64,000 nucleotides of DNA from Arthrobacter sp. StoSoilB19 (GTDB lineage: Bacteria > Actinomycetota > Actinomycetes > Actinomycetales > Micrococcaceae): positions 3,410,001-3,474,000 of the forward strand of contig NZ_AP024650.1 of the NCBI RefSeq assembly GCF_019977275.1, given 5' to 3'. Each line of letters starts with the position of its first letter. Position 1 is the first letter of the stretch. The notes below the pieces were generated by a model that was not told the origin of the DNA, searched no databases, and worked only from the letters and a program-made list of their open reading frames with translations. This document shows positions 38,322 to 46,834 of this stretch, one piece after another. The position numbers and the translations under genes are program-made.

Positions 38322-39475
38322 CAGCACCATCGACCCGCAGGCTGCCCGAGCCGCGGGTGGCACCCTCAGTGGCCGCAACCACCAACAGCCACCTGCAGAT
38401 CACGGACGTTACCAAGAACTTCGGATCGCAGGCGGTCCTGAGGGGCGTCAACCTGTCCGTGGCCAAGGGCGGAACCACCGCCATCGTGGGACCGTCAGGC
38501 TCCGGCAAGACCACGGTCCTGCGCCTGATCGCCGGGTTTGAGCATCCGGACACCGGCAGCATCTCGCTCAACGGGACCCTGGTGGCGGGTGAGGGCGCTT
38601 GGCTGCCGGCGCACAAGCGCCAGATCGGATACGTGGCCCAGGACGGTGCCCTGTTCCCGCACCTCACCGTGGGCCAGAACGTTGCCTTCGGCCTTGATGC
38701 GGCAAAGCTTGAAGGCGGCAGGCGGGCCGTGGCAGCACGCGTTGCCGAACTCCTGGAAATGGTGTCCCTGGATGCCGCCATGGCCAAGCGCCGGCCGCAC
38801 CAGCTCTCCGGCGGCCAGCAGCAGCGGGTTGCCCTGGCCCGGGCGCTGGCCCGTGAACCGGAGCTGATGCTCCTGGACGAGCCCTTCTCCGCCCTGGATG
38901 CCGGGCTCCGCGTGGCCACCCGCCGCGCCGTGGCCAAGGTGCTGGCCGAGGCCGGCGTCACCACCATCCTGGTCACGCACGACCAGGCGGAGGCCCTCTC
39001 CTTCGCCGACCAGGTGGCCGTGATGCGCGGCGGCAAGCTGGCCCAGATCGGCAACCCCTTTGTGGTGTACACCCGCCCCGCGGACCGCGCCACCGCTGAA
39101 TTCCTGGGCGACGCCGTCATCCTGGACGCCTGGCTGGAAGGGTCCCTGGCCACCTGCTCCCTGGGCGGCATCCCGGTGCGCAGGCCACCGGCGCAGGGAC
39201 GGGTGCAGCTGATGCTGCGGCCGGAACAGATCCGCATCGCCGAAGACGGCCCCATCCGCGGCGTGGTGGTGGACACCGACTACTTCGGGCCCGAAACCAC
39301 GGTGCGGCTGAAGCTGAACGTGCCCCAGGAAGTGGCAGAGCACGCCGACCACCGCTACCCCGGCGGCGGCGAAGTGATCACCATCCGGCACTGGAACGCG
39401 TCGATCGCGCGGCCCGGCATGGAGCTGTGCCTGCGGGTTGTGGGCGAAGCCGTCGCGTTCCCGATCGAGGACTGA
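38318..39475 (+). CDS. Fe(III) ABC transporter ATP-binding protein
   Basis: 385-residue ATPase from GTG 38318. Walker A IVGPSGSGKTTVLRL, Q-loop VAQDGALFPHLTVGQN, signature HQLSGGQQQRVALARAL, Walker B LMLLDEPFSALDAGL and switch VTHDQAEALSFADQ are all intact. A C-terminal TOBE-like regulatory domain (about 285-385, VQLMLRPEQIRIAEDG) matches FbpC/PotA-type importers. It completes the importer operon with the binding protein and permease. Confidence 0.92.
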   Translation: MTAPSTRRLPEPRVAPSVAATTNSHLQITDVTKNFGSQAVLRGVNLSVAKGGTTAIVGPSGSGKTTVLRLIAGFEHPDTGSISLNGTLVAGEGAWLPAHKRQIGYVAQDGALFPHLTVGQNVAFGLDAAKLEGGRRAVAARVAELLEMVSLDAAMAKRRPHQLSGGQQQRVALARALAREPELMLLDEPFSALDAGLRVATRRAVAKVLAEAGVTTILVTHDQAEALSFADQVAVMRGGKLAQIGNPFVVYTRPADRATAEFLGDAVILDAWLEGSLATCSLGGIPVRRPPAQGRVQLMLRPEQIRIAEDGPIRGVVVDTDYFGPETTVRLKLNVPQEVAEHADHRYPGGGEVITIRHWNASIARPGMELCLRVVGEAVAFPIED

Positions 39476-39502
39476 GCTCCGGCCCGCCGCGCTCAGCTGC
39501 GT

Positions 39503-39562
39503 ATCAGAAGCTAGTCCGCACATCCGAAGCTACAGGGCACAGATGGACGAACAAGCTTCTGA
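39503..39562. repeat. inverted repeat with 10-bp arms
   Basis: ATCAGAAGCT (39503-39512) and its exact complement AGCTTCTGAT (39553-39562) flank 40 bp that contain a partial further copy (CCGAAGCT). It lies between the iron importer and a small conserved gene. It may be a weak terminator or a regulator binding site; no T-run follows. Confidence 0.4.
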
Positions 39563-39672
39563 TCGGTGCGCCCGCCCCTGCTGACACAGAAAAAACACCG
39601 GGCGGAAACACTCCGGCAACCTCGTCAGGGCAAGCTGTGCTTACGGGGATACAACAGCAGGAGGCAGCCCAC

Positions 39673-39933
39673 ATGGAGGCACAAGGAGTACGTACCGCCC
39701 AGCTCCGCATCGGGGACCAGATTGAGGCATGGCACCGCGGCAGGCTCTTCCACAAGGGACGGGTGACGGACGTCGTCCCGCACCTGGAACTCTTCTGGAT
39801 CCTGGACGCCCGCACCGGCACCCGCAAGCTGCTGGACCCCGAGGCCCTGGAGATCCGCCACGTGGAAGCCCCTGCCGAAACGGGAACCCAGGTATCAGCC
39901 AAGACCCAGGCAAAACCACTCGCCCCCGCCTGA
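39673..39933 (+). CDS. small conserved protein of unknown function
   Basis: 86-residue protein from ATG 39673, preceded by a strong AGGAGG site at 8 nt spacing. It reads as a compact beta-rich domain (LRIGDQIEAWHRGRLFHKGR, VTDVVPHLELFWILDARTG, RKLLDPEALEI) resembling a small SH3-like barrel, with a disordered Ala/Glu/Pro tail. I do not recognise a named family. It stands alone between a plus-strand iron operon and the convergent nhaA gene. Confidence 0.68.
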   Translation: MEAQGVRTAQLRIGDQIEAWHRGRLFHKGRVTDVVPHLELFWILDARTGTRKLLDPEALEIRHVEAPAETGTQVSAKTQAKPLAPA

Positions 39934-39947
39934 TGCTCGGCGAAGGG

Positions 39948-41300
39948 TCAGGTGCGTTCCTGGTAGACGTCCGGGACGCCGTCGTGGTCCGAATCCACCC
40001 TCTCAAGCTCTTCGGCGACCCGGTACTGCCGGTTCCGGGTCCGCAGCACAGCCGTGGCCAGCAGCGCGGCGATCAGTGACGCAGCCAGGATGCCCACCTT
40101 GGCGTGGTCGTCATGGAGGCTGCCATGCCCGAAGCTGAGCTCCGCCACCAGCAGGGACACGGTGAACCCGATCCCTGCGAGCAGCGCCACGCCAAACACA
40201 TCGATCCATTTGAAGGAGCTGTCCAGGCTGGCCCTGGTGGCCTTGGTCAGGATCCACGTGGTGCCCATGATGCCCACCGGCTTGCCCAGGACCAGGCCCA
40301 GGATGATACCCAGCGCCACCGGGTCCGTCAGGGCCGAGCCCAGGCCCTCCCACCCGCCAACGGCCACGCCGGCGGAGAAGAACGCGAAGATGGGAACGGC
40401 CACGCCGGCGGAAATCGGACGAAACCGGTGCTCGAAGATCTCGGCCAGTCCGGGCCCTGCCTCCGGGCCGCCGGAGGCCCGGGACCGGATCACGGGAATG
40501 GCGAAGCCCAGGAGTACCCCGGCCACGGTGGCGTGGATTCCGGAGGCGTGCACCAGCGCCCAGGTCGCGGCACCCAGCGGCAGCAGGATCAGCCAGGCTG
40601 CAACTGCGTGGCGGCCGAAGAACCGGCGGTACTTCTGGGCCAGGAAGGTGTAGACGGCCAGCGGGATGAGGGCCAGGAGCAGCGGCGCGGCCTGGATGTC
40701 GCTGGAGTAGAAGAACGCGATGATGGTGATGGCAATCAGGTCATCCACCACGGCCAGCGTCAGCAGGAAGATCCGCAGGGCGCTGGGGAGGTGGGATCCG
40801 ATGATGGCCAGGACCGCCACGGCAAAGGCAATGTCCGTTGCGGTGGGGATGGCCCAGCCGCGCAGCGTTTCCGGGCTGGCGAGGTTGACGACGGCGTAAA
40901 TCACCGCCGGGACAGCCACGCCGCCCACGGCGGCCGCCACGGGCACGACGGACTTGCTGACTTGCCTCAGGTCGCCGGCAACGAATTCGCGTTTGAGTTC
41001 CAGGCCCACGAGGAAGAAGAAGATGGCCAGCAGCCCGTCCGCTGCCCAGGCCCCCAGGCTCAGGTCCAGGAGCCACGGCCCATAGCCCACCCTGAGATCC
41101 CGGAGGGCAAAGTAGCTGTCCGACGCCGGGGAGTTGGCCCAGATGAGGGCAATCACGGCAGCCAGGACCAGGAGGGCTCCACCCACGGTTTCCTTGCGGA
41201 GGATCTCCCCGATGCGCAGGGCTTCGGCGTAGCTGCCGCGGGCGAAGACGGTGGAGCCGAAAAACTTGTTCCTGCTGGGCGTGGGCGGGGTGGAGGTCAT
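39948..41300 (-). CDS. nhaA: Na+/H+ antiporter NhaA
   Basis: 450-residue NhaA antiporter from ATG 41300. Motifs: [25 protein letters not shown] at the first helix (given here in part), [36 protein letters not shown] with the essential Asp pair region [17 protein letters not shown], and [16 protein letters not shown]. It exchanges Na+ for H+ at the plasma membrane. The C-terminal tail ends with [17 protein letters not shown], a DxDxDG calcium-binding-like segment not part of the transport core. Confidence 0.93.
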   Translation of the reverse strand: MTSTPPTPSRNKFFGSTVFARGSYAEALRIGEILRKETVGGALLVLAAVIALIWANSPASDSYFALRDLRVGYGPWLLDLSLGAWAADGLLAIFFFLVGLELKREFVAGDLRQVSKSVVPVAAAVGGVAVPAVIYAVVNLASPETLRGWAIPTATDIAFAVAVLAIIGSHLPSALRIFLLTLAVVDDLIAITIIAFFYSSDIQAAPLLLALIPLAVYTFLAQKYRRFFGRHAVAAWLILLPLGAATWALVHASGIHATVAGVLLGFAIPVIRSRASGGPEAGPGLAEIFEHRFRPISAGVAVPIFAFFSAGVAVGGWEGLGSALTDPVALGIILGLVLGKPVGIMGTTWILTKATRASLDSSFKWIDVFGVALLAGIGFTVSLLVAELSFGHGSLHDDHAKVGILAASLIAALLATAVLRTRNRQYRVAEELERVDSDHDGVPDVYQERT

Positions 41301-41383
41301 GAAGGCGTCCTTAAATCCGGGTTCGGCAAATCCATGCCGACCAGACTTCCCGGCGCACCTCCCCATATCCTACCGGGTACCGG

Positions 41384-42082
41384 CTACCCGGCGCGGCGGC
41401 CCCCGGCGCGGTCTGCCCGGCCGTTCATGCGTTCTGCCCGGCCGTTCAACTGGATGGCCCGCACGGCCCGGTCGAGGTAAGTCCGCGCCTCCGGGGAGTT
41501 GGCCAGCTGCACCAACTCCGCTGCCACCACCACCAGCTTGACGTTGCGGTGGCTGCTGGTGCTGACCAGCATCTGGAAGGCGTCGTCGGAGCCGAGCTTC
41601 AGCTGCCCCATGAGGATGCCCCTGGCCTGGTCGATCAACGTGCGGGTTGCGGTGGCACCCACCACGGCCTCGCGCGCAGCCTCTTCAGTTTCGCGCTGCA
41701 GCGTCCGGCTGAGGTCCACCGTCACGCCTTCGAACGCCGCCAGCGTTCCATCAGCGGCCAGGATCGCCTCGCCGGAGGTGAGCACACGCCTGGTCCGGCC
41801 GCGGGCATCGACGATCCGGTGGTACATGCAGAAGAACCCGCCGGTGGTCGATACCTGCGCCAGGATCTCCTCGCACCGCTCCCGGTCATCCGGGTGCTTG
41901 TGGGACAAGATCAGTTCCATGCTGGGGACAACATCGCCGCGCTGGTAGCCGTGCAGCCGGAACATCCCGTCCGACCAGTGGAAGGTTGGGCCTGCAGGCC
42001 CCATCTCCACCCTGAAGATGCCCGCATCGCTTTCACTGTCTCTGAGCGCACTCGAATACGTGTATAGGTTGCTGAGCTCCAT
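41384..42082 (-). CDS. PAS-ANTAR regulator
   Basis: 232-residue cytoplasmic protein; ATG 42082 is taken, although GTG starts occur 3 and 21 bases earlier. A PAS fold (about 25-130) includes FHWSDGMFRLHGYQRGDVVPSM, a PAS-3 pattern with SHKHPDDRERCEEIL, and FFCMYHRIVDARGRTRRVL. An ANTAR RNA-binding domain (about 145-205) reads RTLIDQARGILMGQLKLGSDDAFQMLVSTSS. ANTAR proteins act as antiterminators on nascent RNA; the PAS domain would sense a ligand or redox signal. The tail carries a short duplicated GRAERMNGRADRAGGR segment. It is divergent from the copper operon. Confidence 0.87.
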   Translation of the reverse strand: MELSNLYTYSSALRDSESDAGIFRVEMGPAGPTFHWSDGMFRLHGYQRGDVVPSMELILSHKHPDDRERCEEILAQVSTTGGFFCMYHRIVDARGRTRRVLTSGEAILAADGTLAAFEGVTVDLSRTLQRETEEAAREAVVGATATRTLIDQARGILMGQLKLGSDDAFQMLVSTSSHRNVKLVVVAAELVQLANSPEARTYLDRAVRAIQLNGRAERMNGRADRAGGRRAG

Positions 42083-42226
42083 CACAGGTCCACCCTCCCG
42101 CACACCGGCCAGCCCCCCCCCCTATGGGAGCGGGCTCTCGTCACTACTCCCAGTATGGTCGCCCCGCGCGCCGGAAGGTAGGGCGGGATGCCCTATGGAT
42201 GCAGCGGACACATAGAGTAGGGACCC

Positions 42227-42255
42227 TTGCCACTTATACCCCTAGGGGGTATATT
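42227..42255 (+). promoter_or_regulatory. promoter with CsoR-type operator for the copper operon
   Basis: A -35 hexamer TTGCCA (42227-42232) and a -10 hexamer TATATT (42250-42255) are 17 bp apart. TATACCCCTAGGGGGTATA (42235-42253) lies between and over them, a near-perfect CsoR-type operator. The repressor for it is not in the window except for the CstR-like protein of the sulfur island. Confidence 0.72.
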
Positions 42256-42360
42256 GGTGGTGTTGTCAGTGAAGTGGTATGTCCCGGCTGGTGCCCACAC
42301 CGGCCTTCACAGCCGTTCAACCCCAGCGCCCCTTGATTCCCTCAACGGATTGGAACTGAC

Positions 42361-42534
42361 ATGAACACCGGGAACCGCCCCGAGCTCCCCCTCGCCTCCT
42401 CCGGCTGCAGCTGCTGCGCCCCTGCCGGCGCCGCGGAACCGGCCACCACCCTGCCCGCGCCTGAGGCACAAAAGCGCCCTGCCGCCGTCGGAAATTCCGA
42501 TCGCTTGGCAGCGGCTTCCTCGAAGGAGGAATGA
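42361..42534 (+). CDS. 57-residue CSCC peptide
   Basis: Short gene from ATG 42361 to TGA 42534, overlapping the start of the ATPase gene. The peptide has one cysteine cluster, SSGCSCCAPAG (residues 13-23), and an otherwise Ala/Pro/Glu-rich, probably disordered, sequence. The same CSCC-type N-terminus occurs in actinobacterial proteins that continue into a heavy-metal-associated domain with GMTCxxC; here that domain is absent. It is the first gene after the CsoR-type operator, so a copper-binding or leader role is inferred. A truncated copper chaperone is the alternative. Confidence 0.6.
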   Translation: MNTGNRPELPLASSGCSCCAPAGAAEPATTLPAPEAQKRPAAVGNSDRLAAASSKEE

Positions 42535-44669
42535 TGCAGGACCATCACGACATGCAGCACCAGGGCGGCCCGCACGACCATCACCAGCCACCCAGCGGAA
42601 CCCTGACCCAGCCGCCGGCGCACGGCGCCGGGCATGGACAACACGGCGGCCACAGCGACGACGACCATACCGTCCACACGCACGGCCAGCACGCCGGGCA
42701 CAGCACAGTCATGTTCAAGGACCGGTTCTGGCTGACGCTGGTCCTGGCCGTTCCGGTGGTCTATTTCAGCCCCATGATGGGCGACCTTTTGGGCTACATG
42801 CCGCCCGAGTTCCCCGGTTCCGCCTGGATCCCGCCGGTCCTGGGCACCGTCATCTTCCTGTACGGCGGCCAGCCGTTCCTCAAAGGCGGCCTGCAGGAGC
42901 TCAAGGACCGCGCTCCGGGAATGATGCTGCTGATCGGCATGGCCATCACGGTGGCCTTTGCCGCTTCCTGGGTCACCAGCCTGCGCATCGGCGGCTTCGA
43001 CCTGGACTTCTGGTGGGAGCTGGCGCTGCTGGTGGCCATCATGCTGCTGGGCCACTGGATCGAGATGCGTGCCCTCGGGTCGGCGCAGGGCGCCCTGGAT
43101 GCCCTCGCGGCTCTGCTGCCGGACGAGGCCGAACGCATTACGGACAGCGGCACGGAAACCGTCCCCGTTTCCCACCTCAAGACCGGCGACCTGGTCCTGG
43201 TCCGCCCCGGCGCCCGCATGCCCGCGGACGGAACCGTGATGGACGGGCAGGCTGAGTTCGACGAGTCCATGATCACGGGGGAATCCAAAACCGTGGCACG
43301 CGGCGCCGGCGACCCGGTGGTGGCCGGAACCGTGGCCACGGACAGCAGTGTCCGGGTGCGCGTCACCGCCGTGGGCGACCAGACCGCCCTGGCCGGGATC
43401 CAGCGGCTGGTGGAAGAGGCGCAGGCGTCGTCGTCGCGTGCCCAGGCACTGGCAGACCGCGCAGCGGCCTTCCTCTTCTACTTCGCCGCCGGCGCCGGTG
43501 TCCTGACCTTCATCGCCTGGACACTGCTGGGAAGCGTTCCAGACGCCGTCACCCGCACCGTCACCGTCCTGGTCATCGCCTGCCCGCACGCTCTGGGTCT
43601 GGCGATACCCCTGGTGATCGCCATTTCCACGGAGCAGGCGGCCCGGGCCGGGGTGCTGATCAAGAACCGGATGGCGCTTGAACGGATGCGCACCATCGAC
43701 GTGGTCCTGTTCGACAAGACCGGCACGCTGACCACCGGTGAGCCGGAGCTGAAGGACGTTGCCGTGGCCGGCGGCGTCGAGGCGGACGCCGTGCTGGCCC
43801 TCGCCGCCGCCGTCGAGTCGGACAGCGAGCACCCCGTGGCGCGGGCCATCGTCCGCGCCGCCAGGGCCCGGAGCCTGCCACTGCCCCAAGCCACCGGTTT
43901 CACCTCGCTGCCGGGCCGGGGCGTCCGGGCCAGCGTGGACGGCCGCACCGTGCACGTGGGCGGGCCTGCGCTCCTGCGCGAGCTCGGCGTCGTCGAACCC
44001 GAGGCCCTGGCCTCAAGCACCCGGGCGTGGATGGACCGCGGAGCCGCCGTGCTCCACGTTGTCGACGGCGGCACAGTCCTGGGTGCCGTGAGCATGGAGG
44101 ACGCAGTGCGGCCGGAGTCGCGGCAGGCTGTGTCCGCCCTGCAACGGAGGGGCGTCAAGGTGGCCATGGTCACCGGTGATGCGCACCAGGTGGCGCAGGC
44201 CGTGGCGGCGGACCTGGGCATTGACGAAGTGTTCGCCGAGGTCCTGCCCGCGGACAAGGACAAGAAGGTGGCCGAGCTGCAGGGCCGCGGGCTGAAGGTG
44301 GCCATGGTGGGCGACGGCGTCAACGACTCGCCGGCGCTGGCCCGCGCGGAGGTGGGCATCGCCATTGGCGCCGGAACCGACGTCGCCATGGAATCGGCGG
44401 GCGTGGTGCTGGCCGGGAACGACCCCCGGGCAGTGCTGTCCATGGTGGACCTGTCCCGCGCCAGCTACCGCAAGATGTGGCAGAACCTGGTGTGGGCCAC
44501 CGGCTACAACATCCTGTCCGTGCCGCTGGCCGCGGGCGTCCTGGCTTTCGCCGGGGTGGTTCTGTCCCCGGCTGCCGGGGCTGTGATGATGTCCGCGTCC
44601 ACCATCGTGGTGGCCCTGAACGCCCAGCTGCTCCGGCGCCTGAAACTGAACCCGTCTGAGGTACGTTGA
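42531..44669 (+). CDS. copB: CopB-type copper-translocating P-type ATPase
   Basis: 712-residue heavy-metal P-type ATPase; the ATG three bases later (42534) has better spacing to GGAGGA. The N-terminus is His-rich (MQDHHDMQHQGGPHDHHQ) in place of a CxxC metal-binding domain. The membrane motif is VIACPHALGLAIP; CPH rather than CPC marks the CopB class, which exports Cu and possibly Ag. Other motifs: MITGESKTVARGAGD (actuator), DKTGTLTTGEPE (phosphorylation Asp), SEHPVARAI and GDGVNDSPALARAEVGIAIG. It would protect the cell from copper. Confidence 0.9.
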   Translation: MMQDHHDMQHQGGPHDHHQPPSGTLTQPPAHGAGHGQHGGHSDDDHTVHTHGQHAGHSTVMFKDRFWLTLVLAVPVVYFSPMMGDLLGYMPPEFPGSAWIPPVLGTVIFLYGGQPFLKGGLQELKDRAPGMMLLIGMAITVAFAASWVTSLRIGGFDLDFWWELALLVAIMLLGHWIEMRALGSAQGALDALAALLPDEAERITDSGTETVPVSHLKTGDLVLVRPGARMPADGTVMDGQAEFDESMITGESKTVARGAGDPVVAGTVATDSSVRVRVTAVGDQTALAGIQRLVEEAQASSSRAQALADRAAAFLFYFAAGAGVLTFIAWTLLGSVPDAVTRTVTVLVIACPHALGLAIPLVIAISTEQAARAGVLIKNRMALERMRTIDVVLFDKTGTLTTGEPELKDVAVAGGVEADAVLALAAAVESDSEHPVARAIVRAARARSLPLPQATGFTSLPGRGVRASVDGRTVHVGGPALLRELGVVEPEALASSTRAWMDRGAAVLHVVDGGTVLGAVSMEDAVRPESRQAVSALQRRGVKVAMVTGDAHQVAQAVAADLGIDEVFAEVLPADKDKKVAELQGRGLKVAMVGDGVNDSPALARAEVGIAIGAGTDVAMESAGVVLAGNDPRAVLSMVDLSRASYRKMWQNLVWATGYNILSVPLAAGVLAFAGVVLSPAAGAVMMSASTIVVALNAQLLRRLKLNPSEVR

Positions 44670-44701
44670 ACAGCATGGACAGATCGGAAGGAGGGACAGC
44701 C

Positions 44702-45181
44702 ATGACCACCCGCGCCGTGGCGTCCTTCCTCCGCGCAGCCTGGCTGCTGGCCGCCACCCTGGCCGTCATCTCCGGGCTGCTGGGCATGCACGTGCTGACC
44801 GCCGGGCATGCTTCGCACGGGCCTGTTGCCCAGGGCATGGATACGCACGGCGCGGCCGCCCCCGCGGCACCGACTGGGGCCGCCGCCGTCGTGCATTCCG
44901 CGGTTGGGGACCATCCCGGCCACGCCGGCCACGCGGCCGGCCCGGCTTCCACCGACCCGCCGGCCCTGGCGCCGGGCACCTGCGGCAACTCCTGCCCGGG
45001 GGCGCAGGAGTCGGGGGCGCCCTGCGTGCCGTCGGTCCCCGGCGGCCCCGTGACGGTCCTCCCGCCGCAGGCAACCCTTGCCGTCCTTCCGTTGCTGCCG
45101 GCGGCCGGCAACCCAGGCTCTTCCTACGGGTACCTGCCGCCCAGCCCATCACCGTGCGACCTCTCCATCAGCCGGACGTAA
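44702..45181 (+). CDS. DUF6153-like protein
   Basis: 159-residue protein from ATG 44702 with AGGAGGG at 6 nt spacing. One N-terminal membrane helix (AAWLLAATLAVISGLLGMHVL) is followed by an Ala/Gly/His-rich segment with several His pairs (GHASHGPVAQGMDTHG, GDHPGHAGHAAG) and four cysteines (TCGNSCPG, APCVPS, SPCDLS). The pattern matches DUF6153 membrane proteins that accompany DUF305 and copper genes in Actinobacteria. Copper handling outside the membrane is inferred from context and His/Cys content. Confidence 0.72.
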   Translation: MTTRAVASFLRAAWLLAATLAVISGLLGMHVLTAGHASHGPVAQGMDTHGAAAPAAPTGAAAVVHSAVGDHPGHAGHAAGPASTDPPALAPGTCGNSCPGAQESGAPCVPSVPGGPVTVLPPQATLAVLPLLPAAGNPGSSYGYLPPSPSPCDLSISRT

Positions 45182-45234
45182 ACCGGACTGCGCCCTGTAC
45201 CCCGGCCCAGTTCCACTACATCCCTGAAGGACCC

Positions 45235-45867
45235 ATGAACACCACTATCAAAACCCTGTCCATTGCTGCTGCCCTGGCGGCTTCCCTCGGCCTGGCAGGA
45301 TGCGCGGCCAATGCCGGCTCCGGCAACGGCATGCCCATGGACCACGGCAGCTCCAACCCCATGTCCAGCACGATGCCAAGCGCCGGCACCATGCCCAGCG
45401 CCAACGCCGACCATAACCAGGCGGACATCATGTTTGCCCAGATGATGATCCCGCACCACGCCCAGGCGGTGGAGATGAGCGGCATCATCCTGGCCAAGCC
45501 GGACATGCCCGCAGAGGTGACCGCGCTCGCCACCAAGATCAAGGCGGCGCAGGCACCGGAGATCGCGCAGATGACCGGCTGGCTCAGCGGGTGGAACGTG
45601 CCCACCATGATGAGCGACCACTCCGGACACGGCATGACCGGCATGGTGGACGACGACGGCATCGAGCAGCTGAAGTCTGCCACCGGTACCGAGGCCGCGC
45701 GGCTGTTCCTCGAGCAGATGATCGGCCACCATGAGGGCGCCATCGACATGGCCCAGCAGGAGATCAGCGCCGGCAAATTCCCGGACGCCGTGAAGCTGGG
45801 CCACGACATCGTGGACGCGCAGCAGGCGGAGATCACGCAGATGAAGCAGCTGCTGACCACCCTGTAA
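45235..45867 (+). CDS. DUF305 lipoprotein, likely copper-binding
   Basis: 210-residue exported protein from ATG 45235 (GAAGGA upstream). The signal TLSIAAALAASLGLAGCAA ends in a lipobox. A Met/His-rich linker follows (NGMPMDHGSSNPMSSTMPSA). The DUF305 domain has two copies of the family motif: FAQMMIPHHAQAVEMS and LEQMIGHHEGAIDMAQQE, with Met and His positions suited to copper. It lies 53 bp after the DUF6153-like gene in the copper operon and would bind copper outside the cell membrane. Confidence 0.87.
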   Translation: MNTTIKTLSIAAALAASLGLAGCAANAGSGNGMPMDHGSSNPMSSTMPSAGTMPSANADHNQADIMFAQMMIPHHAQAVEMSGIILAKPDMPAEVTALATKIKAAQAPEIAQMTGWLSGWNVPTMMSDHSGHGMTGMVDDDGIEQLKSATGTEAARLFLEQMIGHHEGAIDMAQQEISAGKFPDAVKLGHDIVDAQQAEITQMKQLLTTL

Positions 45868-45896
45868 CCGGCACTTCCGGCCGCCGGGCAGTCCTG

Positions 45897-45940
45897 CGGC
45901 GCGGCGGCGGCACCCGGCCCGGGAGCCCGCCGCCGCGCCG
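45897..45940 (+). terminator. terminator of the copper operon
   Basis: A perfect 14-bp stem pairs 45897-45910 with 45927-45940 across a 16-nt loop, then TTGCGTGTTAAGTTG follows. It lies 30 bp after the DUF305 stop. Confidence 0.65.
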
Positions 45941-46008
45941 TTGCGTGTTAAGTTGAAAGGCACGGGTCCGGACCGGATCCGCCAGCAGCTGGGAAAAGAG
46001 ACATCTCC

Positions 46009-46701
46009 TTGGACACTTCCGCACCAGTACGAATCCTGACCGTCTGCACCGGCAACATCTGCCGCTCGCCGGTGGCCGAACGGCTGCTGCAGGCAGGACT
46101 CGACCAGGTGGTGCCGGGCGGTTTCCAGGTGTCCAGCGCCGGCACCCGCGCCTTGGTGGGCGAACCCATGCAGCCCATTTCAGCGGACATCGTGCGGACC
46201 TTTGGCGGTGATCCCGAAGGGTTCGCGGCACGGCAGCTCACGCCCAGGATCCTGCGGGGTGTTGACCTGGTGCTCACCATGACGTCCGGGCACCGCGGCG
46301 AGGTCCTGCAGCTTGATGCCTCCCTTCTCAAGCGGACGTTCACCATCCGCGAGTTCGCCCGGATGCTTGATGTCCTGGCCCAGCGGGGCGCGGGGACAGA
46401 CAGCCGGCCCGCCGCCGTCGAATCTTCCCCAGGTGCGCTGCCCGGCAGCAACGCGTCCGACGGCGACGCCCGGCTGGCTGCCAACGCCGCCTTGTGGCGC
46501 GGCTTGCCGGCACGGGCCGCCGGGGTGCGCCACCTTTCGCTCCCCGCCGACGCCGCAGACAACGACATCGTGGACCCGTACCGCCGCGCGCCGGAGGTGT
46601 ACCGGGAGATGGAGGACCAGCTGGCCCCCGCCATTGTCTCCATCCTGCGCCATGCCCGCCTCAACGCCCCGGTCCCCGGGACCGCGCCCCAGTCGCCCTA
46701 G
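46009..46701 (+). CDS. low-molecular-weight protein-tyrosine phosphatase-like
   Basis: 230-residue protein starting at TTG 46009. The phosphate loop VCTGNICRSPVAERLL contains the CX5R signature (Cys13, Arg19), and the general acid appears in NDIVDPYRRAPEVY (Asp-Pro). The protein is longer than the usual 150-160 residues because of an insertion of about 45 residues (about 125-170, rich in Ala, Gly and Ser) before the acid loop. It may remove phosphate from tyrosine of cell-surface polysaccharide regulators; the neighbouring LCP-family gene fits a cell-envelope role. An arsenate reductase is less likely. Confidence 0.83.
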   Translation: MDTSAPVRILTVCTGNICRSPVAERLLQAGLDQVVPGGFQVSSAGTRALVGEPMQPISADIVRTFGGDPEGFAARQLTPRILRGVDLVLTMTSGHRGEVLQLDASLLKRTFTIREFARMLDVLAQRGAGTDSRPAAVESSPGALPGSNASDGDARLAANAALWRGLPARAAGVRHLSLPADAADNDIVDPYRRAPEVYREMEDQLAPAIVSILRHARLNAPVPGTAPQSP

Positions 46702-46834
46702 CGGAACAGCGTTACCGCAGCTCGACGCCGAACCGGATGGAACCTTCGCAGGTGACAGTTTGGATAACCTTGTAGCCAACCGGGGCCTGCCCGACGCACA
46801 CTGAACCCACCAAACACAATGAGGTGGAGGCGTC

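Noticed and set aside
46705..46801. short minus-strand frame ending GYKVIQTVTCEGSIRFGVELR
   Set aside because: The peptide looks protein-like, but it has no convincing start, is under 40 residues and lies in a 133-bp gap; it may be a gene remnant.
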